Source of the DNA: Polydactylus sextarius
Lineage: Eukaryota > Chordata > Actinopteri > Polynemidae
NCBI GenBank assembly: GCA_016801845.1
Contig: CM028920.1
Location: 2,294,001 to 2,358,000 of the forward strand
Direction of reading: 5' to 3'
Length of the DNA stretch: 64,000 nucleotides
Position 1 is the first letter of the stretch. Every line of letters begins with the position of its first letter. The position numbers and the translations under genes were made by a program. The notes below the pieces were generated by a model. The model saw only the letters and a program-made list of their open reading frames with translations, searched no databases and had not been told where the DNA came from. This document shows positions 1 through 12,211 of the stretch, piece after piece.

Positions 1-92
1 TGTGTTTGGCTGGAAATGATTAAAGTCACTTTGTTTGCGCACAAAAGCCAGACACAGGCTGATCACAGTGTGAAGGAAGATGAAATGCTTAC

Positions 93-3000
93 TTGGCAGT
101 GAGAGAGTTGACAGCTGACTTCCTCTCATTCAGAGCTTCCTGGAGTTGACCAATCTGAATGGAAGTGGACCTAATGGAACAGAAAGGGAGGGACTGAGGT
201 CACTGCCATCGATTCATGAATTCAGCGTTAGATTATTTTACAAACGTCTTTATTTTATAGTCTCAATATTGTCATGAAGATGCAGAGTAACTGTTAAAAG
301 TTTCATCTGCCAGATTTATTTCCTTTCTGATGCAAATTTTAATGACACTTTTAAAACAACCAGTGGTCACTGTCCTGTGTTATCACCTGTTCTCACCTGT
401 TGGAGAATCTTATCTCCTCCTTCTGTCTGTCAATGGTTTCCATTAGGCTGAGGAGCTGATGGAGGTGACAAAACAACCAGAATTGTGACCATAAACTTTC
501 ACTTCAATCTGTAAAACTTTAACTTAAAAATTACTATTTCACACAGAATCTCTTGGTAGAGTAACACAGATACACAAACCAACCTACAGATTTAAATAAA
601 TCAAATAATATAAATCAATAATATCATCCAATCCTAGTTGTACTCTCTTGTTACCTGACGGCTTTTCTTGTCCTTCAGTGTCTGAATCTCCATGCTGAGG
701 ACCTGGGTCCTGCTGCGACTCTCTCTCAGTGTGGACAGTCTCTCTGAGTTATGTGCTATGGTCTGTTCTGAATGAATTAACAATACCACACAACAGTTGA
801 TTTCACCTGAAGTCACAGGGTCACGGTCACATTTACATGTATAATTTTTACTATGTCTCCTGAAAAAATAAAAAGACTTACCGAGTGCTTTGAGTGTGTC
901 ACTGGGGATGTTGTTTCCCGCCAGGTCCAGCTGCATGATACTCTTGTTTTTCTGCAAAGCCTCGACAAAAGACCTGCCACCCAGCAGACCCATGTTGTTC
1001 CACCGCAGATCTGTGAACAGACAACGATGGTTATTAAGAGAAGTTAGAGAGAACCTTATCAAGATATCAGCGTAAGCTGTTATTTATTATTCAGGAGACG
1101 AGAAACGATCAAAAAGTTCAAAAACAACTGAAGCATATTTGCTTCCTGATGCCAAGATTAATCATCTCTTGGTACATTAACATTTTCCCTTGTGATACAT
1201 AAATGAGCTTTTACAACTACATAACATATATATATTATTCTATATAAATTACATTTGCGTTAAACTGATTCGCCAGTTTTACAGGATATAAGAACCTTTA
1301 ATGAAATATAATATGAACACTGCAGTGTTGAAATATTGAGAAATGTAGAATAAATACACGCTGTGTTACTGTAATGCTCATCAAGTCATCATGTGTTTTG
1401 GTTCACTGTGAGTCACCTAACACTTCCAGGACGGTGTTGCGTTTGAGAGCCAAGGCCAGCTCAGAGGCTCCATGGTGGTTGATCTGGTTGTTGCGCAGGT
1501 CCAGCTGCGTCAGCGAGCTATTGGAGGCTAAACCCTCGCAGAAGAGTGAGAAGGCCTCGTCCCACACCCCCAACGCATTCCACTCCAACACCAGCCTGAA
1601 AACACCCGTCAGACGATTTAACACATCATATGTTGATTAATGTGGACGGGATGTTTTTATTCACCACTGCATCACTCAAGATAGATTTTAGTTGCACGTG
1701 GGGTGACATGTGCAAAGCCTTGTGTAGAATTCATACTGAAATATAGTTTCAACACTCACACACCAACAGAGAGCACACTACTTTTTGATTGTGCTCCAAC
1801 TCATTTAGAGAATTTTCCTTTTATGGACATGACATGTGACATGTCCAGCACCAGACCACAATATTTTCTTGTCTAGTCAGCACTTTCTCTTGATTGAAAA
1901 CACTATAACAGTTCACAGTACTTGGTTTATGTCACCTCTCTCTATTTTCTGCAAACATACAAACAGAATACAGTAGTACATCAAGCATGTGAGACTGTCC
2001 AAATGTTTTGTGCTGTTACAATATTTGTTACAATATTAGTCAGATTCAGTTGTGAATCACACAATATTTGCATGTTTTCTGTATAGTTTCCAACAAGACC
2101 GCTGTGTCTAAAATGTCACAAACACATCAGTTTGAAGGGTAATTATTTCATGTAGTCTGACAAACTGATAAACCAGTTCTTGATGTTAGTGTTTTCACTG
2201 CATCGCCATTATGTGTTGCCAATTATCTAACACTATTAGAAGAGTGTACAAGCCATGTCACTGAAGCCAAAACACAGAAAAGGACACAAACTCAGACTAT
2301 TACGATAGTCAGAGGATGATGCAGCAGGACACTGACACTAAACACATGAAGTAAATCTACAAGACTACAACCCCTTGTGGAGAAATACCATCAGAGTCCA
2401 GTTCACTAAACTAACCTCCTCACATCTGTCTGCGCTGAAGCAGCTCTGTAGGAAAACTGGTCAAAACCTCCTCGTGATCACTGAGCAGGTCTGATCCAGA
2501 CCATCTACTAGAGAGCAGGTCTGAGGTTACGGCAGCCAAATCAGGCTTGACTAGTTATTAAATCCAACAACAAATGCAACACAGGGAATATCTGATGACC
2601 GATGCATGTTCTCATCAGTTACACGAGCAGCAAAGACAACGTTCTTACATGAGGAGCATCTTTCTCACCTACGCAGAGTCTTGTTGCGTGCCAACAACTT
2701 TCCCAACACCTCAGCCCCTGTTGATCTCAGGTTATTGCCCTGTGAACGACATTCTGCATCAACTGACTGTATCTTATGAAATAAATGAGTGTGTGAGAGC
2801 GTTGGTGTGAGTATTAGTACCTTCAGGTCCAGGACTTTCACAGTTGTGTTGCTGAACAGTCCAGTCAGGAGTACTTTGGCAGCTGAAAGTCACACACAAG
2901 CATGACGACAGATGATGTTACACATAAAAATACACTTATTGTGTTTAAATCTTATCTTCAGAGCCACAATGTATCAGGTTAACAAGTACTCAGTGACTCA

Positions 3001-3348
3001 GTGACTTTGATCTTATAAAGAGTAACAATAAACCAGTACATCACTCATGGTAATACACATGGTAAAAGAGAGATGTAAATGTGTGCTGATGGTGGTTATC
3101 AGGCAGCGTGTAGACACACCTTCCTCGCTGATCATGCAGTCACTGAAGGACAGCTCAGTAAAGAGCAGATCTTTTTGCAGGGCTCTGGCCAGCACAGAGC
3201 AGGTGTCCACAGACAGACTCTGTCCACTCAGGTCCAGTCTGGAGCTTTGTGTCGTCCTGTTCTCCTGGAGCTGAGCCACAACGCTGTCCTGAGGCTCCAC
3301 GCCTCCCTCCTTACAAAGACGCAAGTACGTCTGCCTGAAGTCCTCCAT
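93..3348 (-). CDS. lrrc45: Leucine-rich repeat-containing protein 45, 5' part (3' end outside window)
   Basis: Eight coding exons on the minus strand join in phase: 3120-3348, 2821-2882, 2669-2739, 1417-1595, 882-1010, 655-767, 397-455 and 93-170. Each internal boundary shows GT-AG. They encode about 306 residues. The start at 3348 (MEDFRQTYLRLCKEGG) matches the family N-terminus. Residues about 45-225 are ribonuclease-inhibitor-type leucine-rich repeats (LDLRNNQINHHGASELALAL, DLRWNNMGLLGG, LDLAGNNIP). From about residue 226 the sequence becomes a charged coiled coil (LMETIDRQKEE, IGQLQEALNERK). Human LRRC45 has about 670 residues, so over half lies beyond the left edge. Known family role: a proximal centriole and centrosome-linker protein needed for centrosome cohesion, also linked to ciliogenesis. 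The donor at 91-92 shows that the gene continues. The gene is transcribed divergently from trub1. Confidence 0.95.
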
Positions 3349-4656
3349 CCTGGGTCACTGGTGTCTCCTTCTCATCTGAGATGTGATTCCTTTGCTCCTC
3401 TGGGACTTGACCTGTTGATCCACTACAGCCGAAATGATCAGCTGATTAGAAAAAACAACTACTGGAACCAAAGGTTAGTATCACACATACAGTATTACTA
3501 ACAACAATCCAAGTATTTGGTTGATTATTACTCTTATACCATCATTATGTTCTTTCAGTTAGTCACATCATCTAGGTAGGCTTTTTTATTTACAGTGACT
3601 TTTATCAATGTGTTATAAAGTATTTCACGGCAGTGCTGCACTGATGTCATTTTGGACAATAAGAGTTATCATTGTTCAAGGAGATCACTGCAAATAATAA
3701 CCGTTAATGTTGCAGCAGCAGTATCAACTTATTAATTAGTTATCATAATCTTTTACCCCTAAAACCTCACATCAGCAGGATGTATTATTAACGCAGCATT
3801 TGGTGAAATCATGATTCATGTAGATTTCCTCCGTTGTGCAAATAGGACCTGCATAAAATTCATCCAGCCTGCAGAGAGTTACTTAACGTACTGTAAAGTA
3901 AAGTCTGTGCTGTAACTCTACAATCAGCTTTTCGACTGGGAAACATAAGTCTAAGAAAAAGAAACATTTCTAGCAAGTTTGAACTTTACCGGTGACGTTA
4001 GCTGATTAGTGATCATATTCGTGTCGAATATTACTTATACTGATTCAGAAATGTATTTACATTTACGTGCATATACGTTGCTTGGTAATAAGTAGACAAA
4101 AATATTAATGTCAAACTCTAAATGGGAGTTTTCATGATTACAGCCTCTACGCTCGTGCAAATATCTTGGGTTAATCGACGTATTAATTAAGTTTGTGTTA
4201 GATTAAGTTTCCAGAACGACAACGGCAACAACAATAATAGCAATAATGTAATGTTCAAACCTCAGAGAGACAACACAAATGTCCTCCTGGTAGTTATTGT
4301 TTGAGGCAGCACAGCTGACACACTCAGGCTCCCAACTGACAAAGTAACCAGGAAGTGTATTTCCCCCGCGCAAAGCATCATGGTCGGCGTAGTTTGAAAA
4401 AATGTTCGAGAAAAAAGTCTGCCATGTACCATCACCGTAGGAAAAGAAAACTAAAAACTAACTAAAGACGTGAAAGCCAAACGCGACACGCGGTGATATG
4501 TTACAACGTTGTATGATATAATGTTATTAAAGCTCGTTGAATAATAGATGTAGTTAACTGCTTTAGCCAGTAGGTGGCAGCAAAACAAACGTCGTTCGCT
4601 AAACAGCGGTTTGCATTTAACTAGTAGAAGAAGAATGTTAGCAGAGTGGAAGTAGC
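3349..4656. promoter_or_regulatory. Shared lrrc45/trub1 intergenic promoter region
   Basis: The two start codons are head-to-head about 1.3 kb apart. The half nearest trub1 (about 4300-4660) is the more CpG-containing part and probably holds the start sites. It contains an ETS-like site (CCAGGAAGTG, 4348-4357). On the minus strand, 4375-4393 reads ACTACGCCGACCATGATGC, which matches the ZNF143/THAP11-type core-promoter element ACTACAATTCCCAGCATGC at 12 of 19 positions. No TATA box was seen. Any non-coding lrrc45 5' exon cannot be resolved; a possible donor for one lies near 4263. The AT-rich half (3480-4250) shows nothing else. Confidence 0.5.
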
Positions 4657-7600
4657 ATGGCCGGTAACATGACTAATACTGCTGCTGCTAGTTCTCTGTC
4701 TAAACTACAGTCTTTAAATGGACTGTTTGCTGTGTACAAGAGAAAAGGGCCCACGTCTGCAGACGTCTTAAATACGCTCAAAGAAGCTTTACTCAAAGGT
4801 AAGAGTCACGTAAGGGCAGGAAGTACGTGTGTTAGTTAGTGACAGCGACAGTTAAATGTTTGTTTTCTACATCTTTAAGAGGCTGGAGTGAAAAACCCCA
4901 ACCCACGGAAAAGAAAGAAGCAGAGTCTGAAGATGGGACACGGAGGGACTCTGGACAGTGAAGCCAGCGGGGTGTTAGGTAAGCGGACTGGATCAGGTCC
5001 AACCCGGGTCCTGGTTCCATGTGCGACTGTTTTCGTTCCGCCGGATGTGATGATGTAAAGTTCTGAACAGATAGATACAGACACTCTTCTTCACGTGTAT
5101 TAACTCGTGATCAGTATGTGAGATGTGACAAAATTTAACATTAAATGTGTGTACAAAACTTAACTGTGTACACTGTGACATCACACATGATAAGTTTTTA
5201 AGTCATAGGATGAGTTAGACTGAATGTCTGAATGTCACTATTGTTTTGGGTTTTTTTTTAAACTACAAAGATGGCAACATGGTTGTTGTTAGGATTCATC
5301 CACTTGGGACCACGAATGTCCCAAAATGCACAAAACATTATGACAATCTTTCTAGTAGTGATGATGTCACGGGTCTAGGTCAGACGTCCATATACATGAT
5401 TAAATACACTTAAAGTGACACAAACTGGTAAGACTTGGTCTCTAACACCTTGTCCCTTTCTTCTAGTTGTTGGTGTTGGGAATGGCACTAAGATGCTCAG
5501 CACCATGTTAACTGGTTCAAAGGTGAGTTTGTTTACACTTATGTTAAAAAGTAAAAATGTTACAGAGCTGTAAAGAACCACAGTTGTTATAAATGCATGT
5601 GATCCATCTGTAATCATCAGCTTTTCATAATTAGTTATGAAAGTGAAAGAATGAATAACAAACTGTGACTAGTGTATGTTTCCATTGACAGCACATGTCC
5701 AGTATGACCAGTATTGATGCAAAAGAGAAAAAAACAATGCATCATTTCTAAGAAACCTTCGTTTTAAATATTGTTGCCAAAATTCCCGAAACCCAGAGTG
5801 AAAGAATTGTATCACTACATTCTCATGAATTCTCAGACAGCTGTGACGGTAACATTGACTAATAACATGAGTGTGGCTGATTTACAGACTGAGATCATGA
5901 ACCAAACCTGAGAGGTTTTTTTTTTTTTTTTCAGAAATATGTCGCTGTGGGGGAACTGGGAAAAGCAACAGACACTCTGGATGCTTCTGGCAGTGTGGTT
6001 CTGGAGAAAAACTTTGGTAACTGATCAAGAATAAATGACATCTTTTCTGACATCTGTTTAAACTGCTGTTTGTCCTGAACACACAGTGTTTTGTTTCAGA
6101 TTAACAGTATGTTTGTTTCTTAGAACATATCACCAGAACGGATATGGAGGAGAAGCTGAAATCTTTCACTGGTGACATCATGCAAGTTCCTCCACTGTGA
6201 GTAAAGATGTTTCCATGGGAATAATACATGTGAATGAAAACATTAACTGTTAAAGATTTGGCAGATCATTTATAAGTTGATACCCTCAGGTCACAACAAC
6301 TAAATTAAATTAAATCATTGTATTAACTGTGACACAAATGAAATTTGTTCCATGGCTTCACAGAGACTTAGGGTGTTTTCACACTTGGTTCCCTTTAAAC
6401 GAACCAAACTCAGTCCCGTAAAAGTGGACCAACAGAAAACAGACTCAGTTCTGTTTGTGTTCACATTGTGAGAGAGGACTGGGATCTCTTTCTGGTCCAC
6501 TTAAGCTGTGATGGGGTCTCAGTCCTCTTTTCTGTTCACACTTGCTTCTGTAGAGCTCTCAGACCTTCACTGCAAGACCCAGGTTATAAAACCATGGGAG
6601 GTCCTAGCCTGTCAGATCCACAGAACCATACCAGATTCGTTTGTGTATATTTTTTTTTTCCACTTTTCCCAGCATGGATTCACAAAGTTATGAATGAAAT
6701 GTGTTTTATTTGGAAGCAAACAAAGGAAACCACTTTTCCCCACTGCCACAAATGGACATTAGAAAACCTATGAGTGTGCATGTTATCAAAAAATAAATAA
6801 ATAATGCCATGGCACGTTGTTGGGATGGCTTGAGCCACAACAACATTTTTTTTTTTTTTTTTTTTTTTTTGCAAGCATCTGTGCCGTCCCTCACACTATG
6901 CCGCCCTGGGCAACAGCCCACATCACCCATATCAGAAACGGCTCCTGCATAAAACTGTGCAAAAAAAGGAGAAGAGGACCTGGAATGCTTTGTGTACACA
7001 CTGCATAGTTTAGGTGAACCGTACCACGGACTTCCCCAAGTGGTCTCAGTTCAGTTCACTTTAAATTCACATATGGGCCAGAAATGCTCAGTTATCCATC
7101 TGAATTCGCTTTAAAAGTTGAAGGGGACTAAGTGTGAAAACACCCTTACTCTTGCAAAGAAATTGGACAAAAACATGAACATTAGTTTGGCAAAGTTGTT
7201 ACATCACAGTAGTTAAGTAATTACATTCACCATGACACAGTGTCTATTATTATATCAAATCAGAACCAGACCGCACTCACCAGTGCCCGTGTGAGTAAAT
7301 ACTGCAACAAATACATGCTCTACCAGTGTACACATATTTGAACTCTTTGGGCTTTAACACATTTTGTGAAGTCACCTGCTGAGCATTTCCATGGAAACAT
7401 GTTGCAATGAGGTGATCATCATCCATTGTCCTTACGTTTTGTCACGGGTGATGCTGTGCATTGTGATTGGTTAAACTGTCAATAAGTTGATCAGTTATTT
7501 CACAGTTTTGATCTAATAAAAGGCACATGATTAAATAACCATGTACAGAATAACTACTTTTATAGCACAGTTAAATTGAATTAGGATTCTAGACATAGAC

Positions 7601-8397
7601 TCTGATTCTGAATGATTCAGTTTAATCTTCATGCTTTAGGTGAAAGAGTCTCCATTGTTGTTATATTTGGATTATGTTGTGGTGCAGTGAAGCAGGCAGC
7701 CTGTAGGTGGTGCTAGCGCAACTTAGACTGTTAATTTTGCTTCTGTCACTTTCCCTGTGAAGTGAAGCTGTCACATGGATGGAAAGTGTGTGAATAATTT
7801 TCACGCAGCCCGAGCGTTGTGATTTATCGGTTGTTGTCATCATAGTTACTCTGCTCTGAAGAAAGACGGCCAGCGTCTGTCTGTCCTGCTGAAGAAAGGT
7901 CACAAGGTGGAGGCCAAACCTGCCAGACAAGTGACGGTGTACAACCTGACCCTGCAGGACTTCAAGCCTCCTCTCTTCACTCTGGGTCAGCACCTGACAC
8001 TCAGTATTTCAATTCTCTTCAAGTCATTTCTGTTGATGCCAAAAACACTGATGGCTGTTGTGTTTGACAGATATTGAGTGTGGTGGAGGATTTTATGTCA
8101 GGAGTTTGGTGGATGATCTAGGAAAAGGTGAGAGTTTCATAGCTTTTTAGCTCATATATTTTTCCTCAGAAATTGGCACATTTGATTCTAAGAATAATCT
8201 GCGTCTGTGCTGCAGCTCTGTCGTCATGTGCTCACGTAACGAAGCTGGTCCGGACCAAGCAGGGTCAGTTCACCCTGGATGAACACACCTTAAAGGAGGA
8301 CCAGTGGACTCTGGAGCACATCCTGCGATCTCTGCAGCCCTGTTCCGAGTCAGAGCAGGATGGAGAGAGTACAAAACCACCAGAGGCTGACACCTGA
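4657..8397 (+). CDS. trub1: TruB-family tRNA/mRNA pseudouridine synthase 1
   Basis: Eight exons join in phase: 4657-4798, 4880-4978, 5467-5522, 5935-6016, 6124-6196, 7846-7985, 8071-8127 and 8216-8397. They give 276 residues ending in TGA. The enzyme isomerises uridine to pseudouridine at position 55 of the tRNA T-loop and at T-loop-like sites in mRNA. The TruB signature GHGGTLDSEASGVLVVG contains the expected catalytic aspartate, Asp73. Other family blocks are GLFAVYKRKGPTSADV at the N-terminus, GELGKATDTLDASG, QVPPLYSALKKDGQRLS, KPARQVTVY and the late GGGFYVRSLVDDLG. The protein is shorter than human TRUB1 (349 aa), mostly at both termini, and the core looks intact. The start is the first ATG in the frame, and the next in-frame ATG is only four codons later. 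Intron 5 carries a 775-bp MITE. Confidence 0.97.
6371..7145. mobile_element. MITE with 25-bp-class terminal inverted repeats and TTA target duplication (PIF/Harbinger-like)
   Basis: The left end GGGTGTTTTCACACTTGGTT and the right end, read on the minus strand as GGGTGTTTTCACACTTAGTC, are near-identical inverted termini. Both are flanked by TTA (6368-6370 and 7146-7148), the target duplication typical of PIF/Harbinger elements. The 775-bp interior has no transposase frame and includes a long poly-T run (6846-6870). Subterminal parts are also loosely symmetric. The element sits in trub1 intron 5, clear of splice sites. The superfamily is inferred from the duplication and the short ends only. 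Confidence 0.75.
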
Positions 8398-8473
8398 GGA
8401 CGCACTGAGTCTGAGCACTACCTGGTCTGGAAGAAGAAGGCTTGGGCTGCTGCTAGTTATGTCATAGGAACAA

Positions 8474-8479
8474 AATAAA
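8474..8479 (+). other. Polyadenylation signal AATAAA, trub1 proximal
   Basis: Canonical AATAAA 77 nt after the trub1 stop codon. It would give a very short 3' UTR. Confidence 0.6.
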
Positions 8480-9112
8480 AATATTTATACTTGTCACAAT
8501 TTCAAAAATCAGTCCTGCTAAATGCAGATGAGAGGAGTCAGGCCGTGTTAGTTGTGTTAGTTAGGACTCCTACACAGCTCATCCCTGCACTGCAGATTTC
8601 AGTTTTTGATACTTTAAACTGCAACATTAAAAAAAAAAAAAGTTGGAAAAAGAAACATTTAAGTTGGCAGTATTAATTGTGATTTATGCGAAAAACACAT
8701 CAAATCTTACCTTATTTTTGTAAGACATCTCTGTTCGAATGGAATTGTGGAGTATACATATATAATGTATATAATATCCAGTGACAGCTTTGAATCAACT
8801 GATGGATCAGTTTCCGTCTCATTGATCTGAACAGTTCTTCCAAAAGGCATCACATTGATCTGTGTTTCCTCTACAAATTGTAGAGTGTTTTTTACTTTTA
8901 GGATTCATCTGCTTCACGTAAAGGTGCTGTTTATATATATATATATATATATATATTTCATCTATTCGGTATTTGCAGATTAAATTAATAGTCTTTGTTG
9001 GGTAGTTCCAGGCGGACTGGTAACGTTGTCTTCTTTATAAATAAGACTTGTTTCATCCTTTGTGTTTTATTTTATTATGATTACTGCTTTCTTTGTGTTT
9101 TGCTTGCTGCCA

Positions 9113-9118
9113 AATAAA
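9113..9118 (+). other. Polyadenylation signal AATAAA, trub1 distal candidate
   Basis: A second canonical AATAAA lies about 0.7 kb after the stop, following a T-rich stretch. It could give a longer alternative trub1 3' UTR. Confidence 0.4.
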
Positions 9119-11598
9119 TGGTTTAAAGTGAATAAGGTAACTTCAGTCAGCACTGTTTTATATCTACACACACACACAAACACACAGTACTACTGACACC
9201 ATTTAAGACTCTGAGTGGTGTGACTATGTTGATTTATGTTTTTAAGGCGTTTATCTTTATTGTATTTATTATGAATTAATTGTATGAATTCACAGTTAGG
9301 GTTGAACGCTCTGATACTTGTGACAAAAACTGATGTCACAATCTTGACTCATAGCCTCAATGAAGTAGTCCAGGTCATTGTGTATGAGTGTCTTGCAGGA
9401 AAAGCACAGCTTGCATCACTAACATTAACAATAGCTGCATTCCATTTGTGTGAGCCATTTCCAATCTGCCGGGATTGTACATACATGATATGAGGGGCAT
9501 TTTGTGTTATTACATTTATACCTTTACTGATATGACACATCTGTGTGTGTTTAGTCTACAAAGTCTGACTAAGTTGATGTTCTAGTTGATTTATTCAATG
9601 AATGCCGAGTGTTTATTTCTCTCACAGTTTAGACAAAATGTAATTTTAACATCTTAATTTGGTTATCTTTGATTTGTTTTTTCCTGTTTATTCTCTCAAT
9701 TAACTAAGTATACAAATTAACTTAAAAAACAACCTAACTTAAAACAACTTGACCTAACCTATAAAAAAAAAAAAAAAATCAACCAACTTAACCAGTGATT
9801 TAAAAGAAAGACTGCTTTTGGGGCCAGGTGTCATTAATCTATAACAGATGATACATGCTGAGGCATCTGTCCTGTATCTATATGTGTGCGTGTATCTGTA
9901 TGCATTTGTGTATCTATATGTGTATATTTATGTGTGTTTGTGTATCTATGTGTGTGTGCGTGTGTCTGTGTGTGTGCGCGCGCGCGCGTGTCTTCGCGTC
10001 CATGCAGCTGTGTAGTAAGAGAGCAGGCGCTGCTGAGGAGTTATCAGTCTTTGTGGACAAGGCTCTGACGCCACGGGAGGCAGGACGGATCAATGAGCTG
10101 TAATCATTGTCTCGGTCTAAATATTAGCCGTTTGCTGCTTTCTTTCATGTCTTCAAGGCTGCACACATCCCTGTTTGCTCTATGAGTCCACTTTATCTAA
10201 ATTACAGCCGTTAGAAAGTTGGCGATCAGCGGTGCGCGCTCTGAAGACGCGTCAGGAAATCGAACCATTGCGCGCATTTATCAGCGAGGAGCAATAGGCT
10301 TCCAGGCCACACACACACAGGCGTGAGCAGACGCCACATCATTAATGAACTCACCGTGGTCATAAAATATGCAGATGACCATAACACGTGCAGCTGCAGC
10401 CGCCTGGATGAGCTGCAGCGCGTGCGTTCGTGCTGTAGCTCTGAAACACAGAAGTCGTCGGTTATTGTTTAACACTATGCGGAAACGCATGTGAGCGTGT
10501 GAGGGGATAAGCGCGCACTCAGTGAGCAATTAAAGCGATTAGCGTTTATAGTCGTTATCATAAGTGTATCATCTCAGCAGCTGTGACGGATGAAGTTCAC
10601 AGGAAAACTCCAAACATTCAAATCATGAGTTAATCACTCGCCATTCAGCTGCACCGTTAGAGATGTGGATTACGCACTGACGTTAACGTAAATTAGATAA
10701 AGGCGCAAAGGTGCTCGATATTCATTTAACACATGGTTAGTCTATAAACACAGCGCTGAGGACGCCGGGGTCACGGCTCCTGAATGTTTGATGTGGGGAT
10801 AATGTGGAGACAACAGAGTTCATGTTCTACACCTGAAACTGTAAATTAAACTGTAATTAAATGAATGTAATTGGCCAATGAAAACATACATAATTGCGTA
10901 TTTCTTTAACGTTGAGAGGAATGAAGGAGGGAGATTTCAGTAAACGTCTTTGGCCTTTCACCATGAGCATCAGAGTAGGCCTACGTGACAGTTCACATGA
11001 TTTTTAATTAAAAAGTCGAACAGTTCTGTCAACGACGCTGATCCTTGAATCCTGAACATCTGCTGATACAGAGTCTGATCACAGATCAGTGTCTCTCCTG
11101 TTTTTTTTATTTTTTATTATTTCCAGTCGACTGCAGCGGAATATGGCGCACATGTTTATCCTCTGTGTTTTATCTCTAGAATTGAATTCAAAAATATATC
11201 AGCAAATAGTGGTAGTGAGGATTTCCTGTGACAGAAGTCTTTTTTTTTTTTTTTTTTTTTTTTGAGGATGTAGACAGATTCTCATCATTTTATTATTACT
11301 CTGTGTCCATGGGCCCAACATCTATGATCCATCTAGTGGTTAAAGAAGTTATAGAGCAGCAGATACAGACAATTACTTCTCAATTACCGGACAAATAAAA
11401 GCAACAGAAAGATAAATCGTCCAGCATATGGTTATAGCCAAATAATACATTATAGTCATGTGTGATGACTTCTGAATCCGTTTTACTGTGGTGGTTTACA
11501 TTAAATGCTGTATTCTCTGCGTCTCTTAAATTTACATTTCTATGATTATTTAAAAAAAACGTGATGAAACCAACGCACTGATGCAGAGTGCAAGTACA

Positions 11599-11602
<4 letters not shown>

Positions 11603-11687
<85 letters not shown>
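11603..11687. repeat. Compound microsatellite (TA)n(TATG)n(TG)n
   Basis: Three adjoining simple repeats read directly from the sequence, about 0.5 kb upstream of the hhex start. Confidence 0.95.
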
Positions 11688-11689
<2 letters not shown>

Positions 11690-12081
11690 CCGATTAATTT
11701 TAAGGAGTCTAAATCAATGAAACTAAACTTTCTGTTCTCACTTTATTCTCTATTTTTTCCTGCCATGAACTGATTCTCCTGGCATACAAAGATCTTTTCT
11801 CTCTTGTCGTCTGATCACTGAGGCTGGATTGGACCTGTGAGTAAACCAATCAGAAGTGTCCGCTGGCCACCTGCAGGAAGTTGGCCGTCCACTTATCTCC
11901 TCCCTCCTCCGCCTGCAGCCAGATAACAGCCCCAACAGTTGGATCAAGCACCAGCCTGTTCACCACCGCAACCCCATGGACACCAAAATACTGTAACGGT
12001 CTCCTCCAGCGGCCACAAACACTCTGCCTCTGGTTCGTACGCGGAAGACTGAGGATTTCGCTGAAAGCTACAGTAGATGGT

Positions 12082-12105
12082 TTTGTACATGGTAGCATGT
12101 ACAAA
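12082..12105 (+). promoter_or_regulatory. Perfect 10-bp hairpin with overlapping short uORFs upstream of hhex
   Basis: TTTGTACATG and CATGTACAAA are perfect inverted arms around the 4-nt loop GTAG. The hairpin lies 107 nt before the hhex start. The first arm holds an ATG opening an 8-codon uORF (12089-12115). The second arm holds an ATG opening a 10-codon uORF (12097-12129). The structure would be in the 5' UTR if transcription starts upstream, which was not determined. Confidence 0.5.
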
Positions 12106-12211
12106 GTTGCTGTGAGATACTGTCGTTAAAGAGGAAGGCTGTGGGGAGACTAGGGAGGGACGCAGCTTTCCGTTAACTCAGCTCCAGAGTACAGCGGCGG
12201 CAAACAGCACC

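Larger units (their letters stand above)
8398..12211. promoter_or_regulatory. trub1 3' flank and hhex upstream/promoter region
   Basis: No gene was recognised here. From 8400 to 9850 the sequence is AT-rich trub1 3' flank with a (TA)n run (8932-8957). From 9880 to 9990 there is a TG/CG-rich simple stretch. From 10000 to 10760 it becomes more complex and CpG-containing, with E-boxes, GATA-type TTATCA and homeodomain-type TAAT cores, and may be regulatory. A compound TA/TATG/TG microsatellite occupies 11603-11687. The segment 11800-12211 is the likely hhex proximal promoter and 5' UTR. It has CCAAT at 11846-11850, ATTGG at 11828-11832 and two AGATAA/TTATCT GATA-type sites near 11893 and 11921. 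No clear TATA box was seen. Confidence 0.5.

Noticed and set aside
4832..5184. Minus-strand open frames over trub1 exon 2
   Set aside because: They overlap a confirmed exon on the other strand and show no recognisable protein.
11588..11773. Open frame made of repeated Tyr-Ile and Val-Cys
   Set aside because: It is a translation of the TA/TG microsatellite. The same applies to frames at 22094-22302, 28512-28718, 31304-31637 and 61490-61913.
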